NCBI GenBank assembly: GCA_016926765.1
Contig: JAFGNY010000208.1
Location: forward strand, 1 to 14,891
Direction of reading: 5' to 3'
Length of the DNA: 14,891 nt
Origin: Bacteroidales bacterium
GTDB taxonomy: Bacteria; Bacteroidota; Bacteroidia; Bacteroidales; FEN-979
The position numbers and the translations under genes were made by a program. This document shows, in pieces, positions 1 through 7,681 of the stretch (its first letter is position 1; each line of letters begins with the position of its first letter). The notes under the pieces were generated by a model. That model had not been told where the DNA came from. It did not search any database and saw only the letters and a list, made by a program, of their open reading frames with translations.

Positions 1-1875
1 ATGAAAATACAGTTTATCGGAAACTTCACGAATTTAGAAGAAACTGAATTTTACCCTCTGTTATCAGATTTTTCGCTGACGAAAGTTGGGAACATTCTGG
101 TCAGTGTCTCCTCCCGACGGGAATTTGAAGGGGAACACACGCTCGTTATCTGGGGCAACTTCATCAACCTTCATGAAACCAGTAGACTCCTGGGAATAAA
201 AACCGGAGCAACCCCACGGCTTCTGGATCTTTTTCTCACTCAATCTGCTGATAAGATTTTTCCTTTGCTTGACGGGAATTTCACGGGAATCCTGATAAAA
301 GGAGATTCAACTCTCATCTTTCGGGATAAAAATGGCGGAGGACCTTCTGTCTACTATTCACCACACCATTTCTCCTCAACAGTGGATGGGTTGATTTTAG
401 CACAAAAGAGCGGATTTAAACCTGACTTAAAATCGATCTCCTTCTTTCTGGAACATGGATATATCCCCTCGCCTCATACGGCATTCAACGGAATCTCAAA
501 AATTCCGCCGGGTCACTCCCTGCTATTCAGAAGAGGGAGCTTCACACTTACCAATCCATTCCCGTTCAGCGACTTCATCGCTGGTTATCCTGACCTGAAA
601 ATTTCAGTACAGGAAGCTGCTGAACAGTATTCCGAGTTACACCGAAATGCCATCAAAAAAAGGATATCCGGTAATCATACCGTTGGTATTCTCCTGAGCG
701 GAGGATATGATTCAGGAGGAAATCTGGCAAGGCTCAGGGAGGTATTTACAGGGGAAGTAAAATCCTTTTCAATCGGATTCAAAGGAAATCCAATGAGCGA
801 ACTTCCCTATGCAAGGCAATTTGCTGATCATTATGGAACTCACCATTTTGAATATGAAATGGATGGTCATGAGATTGAATACCTGCCCCAAATTATTAAA
901 GGTTTTAATGATCCTTTCCAGGAAAATGGTTTAATGTTGAATATCAGTGCCATGAAACTTCTTCAGACACATCCCGATATTTCGACCACGTTGTGCGGGG
1001 AAGGGAACGATCAGCTCTTTGGTGTGCAAACCAGAGAATTAGCTATCCACTTTGTAGCGAACAGGACCGGGATTAACCTTTTGCAAAAAGGCATCAAGAG
1101 CCTGACAAGAAACAAGCCTTTCTTAGCTGATAATCAATTTTATAGAATTCAGTTTAATAATAACAGGATCCTGAATATCCTTCACTCTGACACCTTCGGT
1201 TTTAACAGAGCGGAACAAACCGCTCTATTCCGGGATCCACCTGATATTCCTCCTGACCCTTCGATGTATGATTCCCTGTTTCAATACCGGAATTTCACTG
1301 AACTCTACCTTGGAAAAACATATTTCATTGATATTCAGCAAACAATTAATGAAATCATTGCCTATAAAGCAGCCCGGGCAGCCGAGGTGTTTGGGAACAC
1401 TCTGGCTTTCCCCTTGCTGGATAGGGAGATCTATCAATTCGTCAAGAAACTTCCGGTATCCTACCGTTTTTATGGTTCCCTCAGTGAAATTCTTCGCGGG
1501 AAAGGGATCAGTAAATATCTTTTCAAAACCAGCCTCAAAGGAAAACTTCCCGAGAAAGCAGTTAGCCGCAAAAAACAGGGGGGATTTGCCCCTATGGTCA
1601 TTTTCTTCCAGGACGAGGAACGGCTTCAGGGAATCAATAATTATATCCTCCATTCCGATATGGCCCACCAGCTTCTTGACTCAGCTGCCTTAAAAGAATA
1701 TTTTGCCAAGTTTTCCCGTGAAATCAATCAAAGCAAATCCTGGTTCTGGTACGATCAATTCCAATGCTTCCAGCTTTTTTCTCTCCTGATTCTGACTCTC
1801 TGGTGGGATCAGTTTATAAATAACAGGGTGTTTCCTAAACTTTCTGATTATACCGGCGTATCAGTAAAGAAATAA
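1..1875 (+). CDS. Asparagine synthase-related amidotransferase, no glutaminase cysteine
   Basis: The 624-residue protein has an N-terminal region resembling the AsnB glutaminase fold (about residues 1-180; RDKNGGGPSVYYS at 109-120 corresponds to the family's RD-G-PLYY strand). An ATP-pyrophosphatase synthetase domain follows (about 205-610). The PP-loop SGGYDS is at 233-238, FSIGF at 256-260, CGEGNDQLFG at 332-341 and FPLLDRE at 470-476. AsnB-type glutaminases need Cys as residue 2; here residue 2 is Lys, so glutamine hydrolysis looks lost and ammonia or another nitrogen donor would be needed. In this family the synthetase domain adenylates a carboxylate and amidates it. Followed by an acyltransferase and a glycosyltransferase, it may amidate a sugar acid of a surface glycan rather than make asparagine; that is inference. 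The ATG is the first base of the window, so a longer upstream start cannot be excluded. The acyltransferase follows after 23 bases. Confidence 0.88.
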   Translation: MKIQFIGNFTNLEETEFYPLLSDFSLTKVGNILVSVSSRREFEGEHTLVIWGNFINLHETSRLLGIKTGATPRLLDLFLTQSADKIFPLLDGNFTGILIKGDSTLIFRDKNGGGPSVYYSPHHFSSTVDGLILAQKSGFKPDLKSISFFLEHGYIPSPHTAFNGISKIPPGHSLLFRRGSFTLTNPFPFSDFIAGYPDLKISVQEAAEQYSELHRNAIKKRISGNHTVGILLSGGYDSGGNLARLREVFTGEVKSFSIGFKGNPMSELPYARQFADHYGTHHFEYEMDGHEIEYLPQIIKGFNDPFQENGLMLNISAMKLLQTHPDISTTLCGEGNDQLFGVQTRELAIHFVANRTGINLLQKGIKSLTRNKPFLADNQFYRIQFNNNRILNILHSDTFGFNRAEQTALFRDPPDIPPDPSMYDSLFQYRNFTELYLGKTYFIDIQQTINEIIAYKAARAAEVFGNTLAFPLLDREIYQFVKKLPVSYRFYGSLSEILRGKGISKYLFKTSLKGKLPEKAVSRKKQGGFAPMVIFFQDEERLQGINNYILHSDMAHQLLDSAALKEYFAKFSREINQSKSWFWYDQFQCFQLFSLLILTLWWDQFINNRVFPKLSDYTGVSVKK

Positions 1876-1898
1876 TTACCTGATCTAACCCTCCTGAA

Positions 1899-2516
1899 AT
1901 GAGTTTCATTGAAAAAATAAAAGAGAATCCCCGGTTAAAAGCACTGCTTCTGTACCTGCTGATTCCAAAGAATCAGGCAAGGCCACGACGCTGGGTGAAG
2001 TGGTTTATCAATCCATTCATCCATCACAAAGGAAAACGGACAATTATTCGCAGGCGAACCCGGATGGATATCTTACCATTTAATAAATTCCACATTGGTA
2101 ACGATTCCACTGTCGAAGATTTTTCCACGATAAATAATGGCGTAGGAGATGTATACATTGGCGACCGCACACGGATCGGGTTGGGATGTACCCTGATCGG
2201 GCCGGTAAAGATAGGGAATGATGTCAGGCTTGCACAAAATGTTGTCCTCTCAGGGTTAAACCATCAATACGACGACGTTTCCCTGCCAATCTCTGAGCAG
2301 GGTGTTACCACCAATCAAATTGTGGTAGAAGATGAAGTATGGATTGGAGCCAATTGTGTTTTACTCCCGGGGGTAACGGTTAAAAAGCATGCAGTTGTTG
2401 CCGCCGGGAGTATTGTCAGGCGAAATGTTCCGGCTTATTCAGTGGTCGCTGGAAATCCCTCTAAAGTGATGAAACTCTATAACCGGGAAACGAATATGTG
2501 GGAATGGAAGATTTAA
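1899..2516 (+). CDS. Hexapeptide-repeat (left-handed beta-helix) acyltransferase
   Basis: A 205-residue protein that resembles xenobiotic/WcaF-type O-acetyltransferases. Imperfect hexapeptide repeats run from about residue 65 to 187 (VYIGDR, TRIGLG, VKIGND, VWIGAN, VVAAGS). A loop with GLNHQYDD at 119-126 supplies the likely catalytic His122, and the SVVAGNPSKV ending of the helix (181-190) is typical of the family. The basic N-terminal 60 residues (RPRRWVKW, KGKRTIIRRRTR) are not part of the helix and may contact the membrane or substrate. Such enzymes usually work as trimers and move an acetyl or similar group from acyl-CoA onto a sugar hydroxyl or amino group. Placed 16 bases before a glycosyltransferase, it most likely decorates a glycan precursor. 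The exact substrate cannot be read from the sequence. Confidence 0.9.
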   Translation: MSFIEKIKENPRLKALLLYLLIPKNQARPRRWVKWFINPFIHHKGKRTIIRRRTRMDILPFNKFHIGNDSTVEDFSTINNGVGDVYIGDRTRIGLGCTLIGPVKIGNDVRLAQNVVLSGLNHQYDDVSLPISEQGVTTNQIVVEDEVWIGANCVLLPGVTVKKHAVVAAGSIVRRNVPAYSVVAGNPSKVMKLYNRETNMWEWKI

Positions 2517-2532
2517 TTACAAATCACCTATC

Positions 2533-3714
2533 ATGCTAACATTAAAGATCTTGTTCTGGACTTTTCTCTTCATCATTTTTTATTCCTATCTGGGTTATGG
2601 AATCCTCCTGTTTTTCCTGATACGGATGAAACGATTGATTCGGAAAAAACCGCTGCCGGGTTCAGAAGAGAAGTATGAACCGGAGGTTACCCTGTTTGTT
2701 GCAGCTTACAATGAGAAAGATTTTCTGGAAAAAAAAATAGAAAATTCACGATCACTTGACTACCCGCAGGAAAAGGTTCACCAGATCTGGGTAACAGATG
2801 GATCCGATGACGGTACACCCGACAGATTAAGAGAATACGAAGGCATCGAAGTCTACCACAAGCCTGAACGTGCCGGAAAAATTGCCGCAATGAACCGTGG
2901 GATGGAGTTTGTGAAAACACCTATTGTCATCTTCTCTGATGGTAATACCATGTTGGGAAAAGAATCCATCCGACGGATCGTCGATCTGTTCAAAGATCCA
3001 AAGGTTGGTTGTGTCTCCGGCGAAAAGCGGGTAGCTATCACTGGCTCAACTGCTGCAACAGAAGGCATTTACTGGAAATACGAAAGTACACTGAAACGTT
3101 GGGATGCTGAACTGAATACCGTGGTTGGCGCAGCCGGAGAACTTTTTGCTGTGCGCACCGAACTTCACAAAGCCGTGGAGCCGGATACCCTGCTGGATGA
3201 TTTTATTATCTCGTTGAGAATCGCTGAACAAGGGTATACAATCCAGTATGATCCCGAAGCATATGCCCTTGAGAATCCTTCAGCCAATGTCAGAGAAGAA
3301 CTAAAACGCAAGATCCGGATCTCTGCCGGTGGGATTCAGTCGATTGTCAGGCTCAAAGAACTGCTTAACCCATTCCGGTACGGGCTCCTCTCCTTCCAGT
3401 ACATCTCCCACCGGGTTCTTCGGTGGACATTGGCCCCACTGGGACTCCTGATCATCCTGGTTTGTAATTTTTTTCTGGCGATGCACACCGGATTCTTTCA
3501 TTTCTCAAGTATCTACCCTTGGTTTTTCTGGGGACAACTCCTGTTTTACGTTACTGCCCTTACCGGTTGGTTACTTGAAGACAGAAATATTAAAATAAAA
3601 TTACTCTACATCCCTTTTTATTTTTTCATGATGAACCTGGCAGTTTACCTCGGATTATTCCGGTATTTAAAACGTCAACAATCCGTGAACTGGGAAAGAG
3701 CAAAACGGGGATAA
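2533..3714 (+). CDS. Membrane-anchored family 2 glycosyltransferase
   Basis: A 393-residue GT2 enzyme with the layout of polymerising or PNAG-synthase-like glycosyltransferases. One membrane helix lies at about 5-30, a cytoplasmic GT-A domain at about 50-275, and three more helices at about 299-319, 328-347 and 355-375. Visible motifs are VAAYNE (56-61), VTDGSDDGT with nucleotide-binding aspartates (87-95), FSDGNT in the metal-binding DxD position (134-139), LDDFIIS carrying the probable catalytic aspartate (221-227) and RVLRW (294-298), matching the QxxRW acceptor motif with Arg for Gln. It would transfer sugar from a nucleotide donor at the inner face of the membrane, perhaps with export of the chain. 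Sugar identity is unknown. It sits in the middle of the plus-strand glycan set, 11 bases before a secreted beta-helix gene. Confidence 0.92.
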   Translation: MLTLKILFWTFLFIIFYSYLGYGILLFFLIRMKRLIRKKPLPGSEEKYEPEVTLFVAAYNEKDFLEKKIENSRSLDYPQEKVHQIWVTDGSDDGTPDRLREYEGIEVYHKPERAGKIAAMNRGMEFVKTPIVIFSDGNTMLGKESIRRIVDLFKDPKVGCVSGEKRVAITGSTAATEGIYWKYESTLKRWDAELNTVVGAAGELFAVRTELHKAVEPDTLLDDFIISLRIAEQGYTIQYDPEAYALENPSANVREELKRKIRISAGGIQSIVRLKELLNPFRYGLLSFQYISHRVLRWTLAPLGLLIILVCNFFLAMHTGFFHFSSIYPWFFWGQLLFYVTALTGWLLEDRNIKIKLLYIPFYFFMMNLAVYLGLFRYLKRQQSVNWERAKRG

Positions 3715-3725
3715 CCGAAAACCAA

Positions 3726-5372
3726 ATGACTATGAGAAACAAATTCAGTCTGGTCTTCTTTCTTTTCTTTCTGGCGGGATCCTCTTTTTTCTCTTTTCAT
3801 TCTGCAACCGGGCAAACGCAAAACTGCAAATTGGTGATTCCTTCCTCGGAGGGCACAATTGACGGCCATTCAAATGCATCGGAAATTCAGCCTGGAGATA
3901 CAATCTGCCTGATGCCTGGGCAAAAACCTTACCTTCGGATTCTATACATTCATGGCAGTCCTGAAAAACCAGTGGTGATCATCAACACCATCGGAATTGT
4001 GGATATTTCAGGATTCTACTATGGGATAAAAATCGACTCTTGTTCTTATGTCAAACTTTCCGGAAAAGGAGTCAGCATCTCCCCTTATGGCATCAATGTA
4101 AACAATGTGGAAGGTGCCGGGATGAGTATTGAGGGGTTAAGTACTGATATTGAAGTGGAAGGAATCGAGATCTTCAACACCCTCCTGGTAGGTATTTTCT
4201 GCAAAAGCGATCCTGACTGCTCATTCACATCAACAAGAGATCACTATGTCATGCGGAACGTCTCCATCCACGATAACTATATCCATGATACGGGAATGGA
4301 GGGTTTCTATATCGGCAACTCATATTATACAGGATTTCCAATCCAATGCAACGGCCTGGATACCATCCTACTACCTCACCTGATTCGTGGACTCTCTGTG
4401 TACAATAACAGATTAACGAGAACCGATTGGGATGGACTGCAGGTTTCTTCTGCAGATTCCGGATGCGCAATTTTTAATAACGAGATCGCTTACGACAGCC
4501 AGTCAGCTGAATTAAATCAGATGAGCGGTATCATTATGGGCGAAGGAAGTGTTTGCGACTGCTATAACAACAAAATCCTCGAGGGGAAAGGGAATGGCAT
4601 CCAGGTGCTGGGCCTCGGTGGAAATAAAGTATTCAATAACCTGATCCTCAATGCCGGCAGAACTTTCTTCCAGGAGTATCCCTATATGAACGGAATTTAT
4701 GTAGGGTACCAGTCCACAACCCCTGGCAGCAACTTTCTGATAGCCTACAATACGATCATCTCTCCCAGAGACTATGGAATCGATTTCCGAAGCGAGAGCA
4801 CAACCGGTAATCAGTTCATTAACAATATTGTGATGAATTATGGGAGGGAATTAATTCTGGGAAACAATATTACTCTCCAGAACAACTTGACATCCCCTGT
4901 ACTGGATCAAACCCAGTTCGTTGATGCGCCGGCAAATAACTATGATCTCGATCCAGAGTCAACGGCAGTTAATATGGCTGTTCAGGTTCCTCAGATGAAC
5001 CTGGATTATGATATTTTAAACCGGGGAAGACCTTTTGCCCAGGTGAATGATATCGGTGCGTATGAGTGTCACGACTCCTCCCTGATCGCTATCCCCGATA
5101 GGACTCCGGCACTCTCCTTCGGATTCAACATGGAGCCGGATTATCTGAATGACATCCTGATCATCAGATATACGTTATCTTCTCCTGTGACTATTCAAAT
5201 CGGGTTGTACGAAATAAGTGGAAAAATGATAGAAATGATTGTTGACAAGAGAGTCAGTGAGGGTGATCACGAGCAGCAGATGGATATCACCGATCTGAAA
5301 AGCGGGATTTATATAGTCAGGATGTACGCAGGAAACGACTCTCTTTCAAAAAAAATTCAGCTAAACAGATGA
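3726..5372 (+). CDS. T9SS-secreted right-handed parallel beta-helix protein
   Basis: The 548-residue protein starts with a signal peptide (hydrophobic 8-25, likely cleaved near ATGQ at 27-30). Residues about 90-400 have the periodic, Asn-rich wording of a right-handed parallel beta-helix: VYNNRL, IFNNEI, CYNNKI, VFNNLI, IAYNTI and FINNIV mark successive coils of the pectate-lyase/alginate-epimerase type. DIGAYE (442-447) is the usual end of this domain in Bacteroidota. The last 75 residues (ILIIRYTLSSPVTIQIGLYE, then SGIYIVRMYAG, ending KIQLNR) are a T9SS type A sorting domain. The fold is common in polysaccharide lyases, epimerases and carbohydrate-binding proteins, but no catalytic set is recognisable, so the activity is open. 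Its position between a glycosyltransferase and a methyltransferase suggests it acts on or binds the glycan made by the locus. A second in-frame ATG at 3732 is an equally possible start. Confidence 0.9.
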   Translation: MTMRNKFSLVFFLFFLAGSSFFSFHSATGQTQNCKLVIPSSEGTIDGHSNASEIQPGDTICLMPGQKPYLRILYIHGSPEKPVVIINTIGIVDISGFYYGIKIDSCSYVKLSGKGVSISPYGINVNNVEGAGMSIEGLSTDIEVEGIEIFNTLLVGIFCKSDPDCSFTSTRDHYVMRNVSIHDNYIHDTGMEGFYIGNSYYTGFPIQCNGLDTILLPHLIRGLSVYNNRLTRTDWDGLQVSSADSGCAIFNNEIAYDSQSAELNQMSGIIMGEGSVCDCYNNKILEGKGNGIQVLGLGGNKVFNNLILNAGRTFFQEYPYMNGIYVGYQSTTPGSNFLIAYNTIISPRDYGIDFRSESTTGNQFINNIVMNYGRELILGNNITLQNNLTSPVLDQTQFVDAPANNYDLDPESTAVNMAVQVPQMNLDYDILNRGRPFAQVNDIGAYECHDSSLIAIPDRTPALSFGFNMEPDYLNDILIIRYTLSSPVTIQIGLYEISGKMIEMIVDKRVSEGDHEQQMDITDLKSGIYIVRMYAGNDSLSKKIQLNR

Positions 5373-5427
5373 CAGCATACAAACATATCCTTACCTTTAC
5401 TTTATCATATAAGTAACACGTATCAAT

Positions 5428-6237
5428 ATGAAGATCCCTGGAAAAAGGTTAATTCCTTTCTGGCTTGGTAAAAAGCTTAGAGGTGGATGGCAGAAATATT
5501 TATCGTTTAAATACAAGGGATCAGATTATTATTGCCCCTACTGTGGGAATTCCTTTGTAAAATTCCTTCCTGGAGGCATTGACGTTCCTGTGTTGAAAGA
5601 AAAAGAGGTGATAGGAGGAGGCTTCCGTGAGAACATGCTTTGTCCCAGATGTTTTTCGGTTGACCGCGACAGGCTGATCTATCTCTTCCTGAAGGAAAAA
5701 ACGAACCTATTCTCCGCCCCTCTCAAAGTCCTTCATATTGCCCCCGAAGGGTGTATCCGTGCTTTGCTGATGACATTGCCGAATATTGAATACCGTTCTG
5801 GCGTCAAATATTATGAAGGATACTACTATGACCGTAATATCAACCTGATGGATGTCACTGCACTCCCTTTCGAATCAGAATCATTTGATGCCGTTATCTG
5901 TAACCATGTTCTCGAGCACATTGATGATGACAGGAAAGCAATACATGAGATTTACCGTATCCTTCGACCCGGAGCCTGGGCGATTCTTCAGGTTCCTATC
6001 TCCCTTAAACTGGAAGAAACTTTCTATGATCCATCCATAAAGTCACCGGAAGAAAGAGAAAAAGTTTTTGGACAGTTTGACCACGTACGGCTTTACGGGC
6101 AAGATTATCCAACCATTCTTGAACGGCAAGGTTTCACTGTCAGAAGATATTCTCCCTTTGATGAACATCATTCTCCTGATGAACTAAAAAAATATGCCCT
6201 GAACCAACAAGAATTGCTCTATGTAGCATATAAATAA
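5428..6237 (+). CDS. Class I SAM-dependent methyltransferase with N-terminal Cys4 motif
   Basis: A 269-residue protein. Two CxxC pairs, CPYC (36-39) and CPRC (72-75), form a probable zinc ribbon ahead of a Methyltransf_11-like domain (about 95-195). In that domain the SAM-binding strand is VLHIAPEG (101-108), MDVTALPF (141-148) gives the acidic/adenine region, and FDAVICNHVLEHI (153-165) and ILRPGAWAIL (178-187) are canonical later strands. QFDHVRLYGQDY (216-227) is a C-terminal signature I associate with this zinc-ribbon subfamily. The first-strand motif lacks the usual GxGxG. It probably methylates a small molecule or glycan component, since relatives lie in polysaccharide loci; the substrate is not determinable. 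The 55-base gap before it is the largest in the plus-strand set, and I see no convincing promoter there. It ends 5 bases before the first kinase gene. Confidence 0.88.
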   Translation: MKIPGKRLIPFWLGKKLRGGWQKYLSFKYKGSDYYCPYCGNSFVKFLPGGIDVPVLKEKEVIGGGFRENMLCPRCFSVDRDRLIYLFLKEKTNLFSAPLKVLHIAPEGCIRALLMTLPNIEYRSGVKYYEGYYYDRNINLMDVTALPFESESFDAVICNHVLEHIDDDRKAIHEIYRILRPGAWAILQVPISLKLEETFYDPSIKSPEEREKVFGQFDHVRLYGQDYPTILERQGFTVRRYSPFDEHHSPDELKKYALNQQELLYVAYK

Positions 6238-6242
6238 TTCCC

Positions 6243-7679
6243 ATGAGTTCTCTCTTTATGATCATCATGCTTACCCTTATTACCCTTTTAGTGATCGTTT
6301 TACTTACGATTCTTTTTCTTCAAAGGAAAAAGTGCCGGCATCTTATCCGGCAACTTGCCGGGAAGGATGCTGAAATCCAACGACTCCAGACAGAAATGGA
6401 TTTATTTAAAGAGCAGATAATGGAGTTACAAAGAGAAGAAGATCAGGAGGATCAAACGGAACGCCTCAGAACAGGGATTGAATTGACGTTGAAAAAAGCC
6501 CTGAAAAGAGCTGAGCAGGAAAACTTTCAGAAAAACACCTTCCTCTCTAACCTGAGTTCAGAGATTCGGACCCCTCTGAACAACATCATTGGGTTTGCCA
6601 GTTTGCTTGAGACTGAAACATCCCTCATCGAAAACAAAGAGTTGTTTGAATATGCCCGTGGCATCTCCGAAAGTGGAGACAGGCTGATCAATCTGCTTAA
6701 TAATATCATCGATATCAGCCGAATTGAATCACATGAGGTAGACATCGTTTTAAAGCCCTGTTCCGTCTCCACGATCCTCTCCAGTGTTGCCCAGTTGTAT
6801 GTATTTAAAGCCAATGATCAGAAGATAAAATTTAACATCATCAACAAAGACATCCCCGAAGCCCTTGCAGATGATAAGGTGCTCACAAAGGTACTTGGCG
6901 GAATTGTTGATAATGCGATTAAATATACAGAAAAAGGATTCGTGAACATCTCTTCCGGGTTTGAACGGAAGACCAATGAAATCAACATTCGGGTAAAAGA
7001 CTCGGGTTGCGGGATAGACCCCACTTATCTCCGTGAGATTTTCAATGCATTCCGTCGTGAAAGTCCCGGATACAGCACTGAGCTTCAGGGAACACGACTT
7101 GGACTGCCCATCGCAAAGAGGCTGGTGGAGATGATGGACGGAAAAATCGGAATTGAATCAAAGAAAGGAGAAGGCACCACGGTGACTATTTCCCTAAAAG
7201 CTGCGACAGAAAATCTGGAGCTTCTCGTTGAAGAGGTTGTGGAATCACCTCCTTCAGAGACAGAAGCCCCCCGGAAAACAAAGCTTCTGCAGGATCTCAG
7301 GATCTTCATTGTTGAGGATGATATGATGAACTCCATGGTGTTGGTTCAGATGACCAAATCACTTGGAACGGTTACAACGGCTGTAAATGGAGAAGCCACC
7401 CTGAAGATTATCGCAGACCAGGAATCCAAAGGTGAACGTTTCGATATCATGCTATTTGATATTAATCTTCCCCCTCCATACGATGGCGTTAAACTGATGC
7501 AGGAGATCAGAAAAAGATACCCCGTCTATAACCAGATCCCCTTTATTGCGCAAACTGCTTACGCGATGACCGGTGATCGTGAGAAGCTCCTCGAATCAGG
7601 ATTTGATGATTACATTGCCAAACCCATCAATAAAAGCGAGCTCTATACCATCATGAAAAATCAGTTGAAGATTCATTGA
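6243..7679 (+). CDS. Hybrid histidine kinase lacking the phospho-accepting histidine
   Basis: A 478-residue protein with one N-terminal membrane helix (about 4-26), a charged coiled coil (about 35-95), a HisKA-like dimerisation domain (about 95-165), an HATPase domain (about 205-318) and a receiver domain (about 351-475). The H-box reads NLSSEIRTPLNNIIG, with Ser106 (TCA, 6558-6560) where the family has His. The ATPase keeps N224 (DNAIKYT) and D253/G255/G257 (DSGCGI), but the G2 box is GTRLGL (283-288) with Arg for Gly. The receiver looks complete: E358/D359/D360, phospho-acceptor D406, T438 and K460. There is no periplasmic sensor domain and no DNA-binding output. It may therefore be a pseudokinase or scaffold, or a receiver phosphorylated by a partner, most obviously the intact kinase encoded directly downstream, for example through a heterodimer. 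That partnership is inference; the missing histidine is directly visible. Confidence 0.92.
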   Translation: MSSLFMIIMLTLITLLVIVLLTILFLQRKKCRHLIRQLAGKDAEIQRLQTEMDLFKEQIMELQREEDQEDQTERLRTGIELTLKKALKRAEQENFQKNTFLSNLSSEIRTPLNNIIGFASLLETETSLIENKELFEYARGISESGDRLINLLNNIIDISRIESHEVDIVLKPCSVSTILSSVAQLYVFKANDQKIKFNIINKDIPEALADDKVLTKVLGGIVDNAIKYTEKGFVNISSGFERKTNEINIRVKDSGCGIDPTYLREIFNAFRRESPGYSTELQGTRLGLPIAKRLVEMMDGKIGIESKKGEGTTVTISLKAATENLELLVEEVVESPPSETEAPRKTKLLQDLRIFIVEDDMMNSMVLVQMTKSLGTVTTAVNGEATLKIIADQESKGERFDIMLFDINLPPPYDGVKLMQEIRKRYPVYNQIPFIAQTAYAMTGDREKLLESGFDDYIAKPINKSELYTIMKNQLKIH

Positions 7680-7681
7680 TC

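Noticed and set aside
1225..1693. Open frames of about 140 codons on both strands inside the asparagine-synthetase-like gene.
   Set aside because: They lie fully within a gene with clear family motifs, and their translations show no recognisable domain or signal; shadows of the real frame.
2935..2952. Glycosyltransferase seemed to lack a DxD motif (reads FSDGNT).
   Set aside because: DGN/DAN variants at this position occur in this GT2 group and the other motifs (TDGSDDGT, LDDF, RVLRW) are present, so the enzyme is probably active.
5373..5427. Possible Bacteroidota promoter in the 55-base gap before the methyltransferase (TACCTTTA at 5392-5399 is close to the -7 element TAnnTTTG).
   Set aside because: The final G is missing and no TTTG-like -33 element lies at the right distance upstream; too weak to call.
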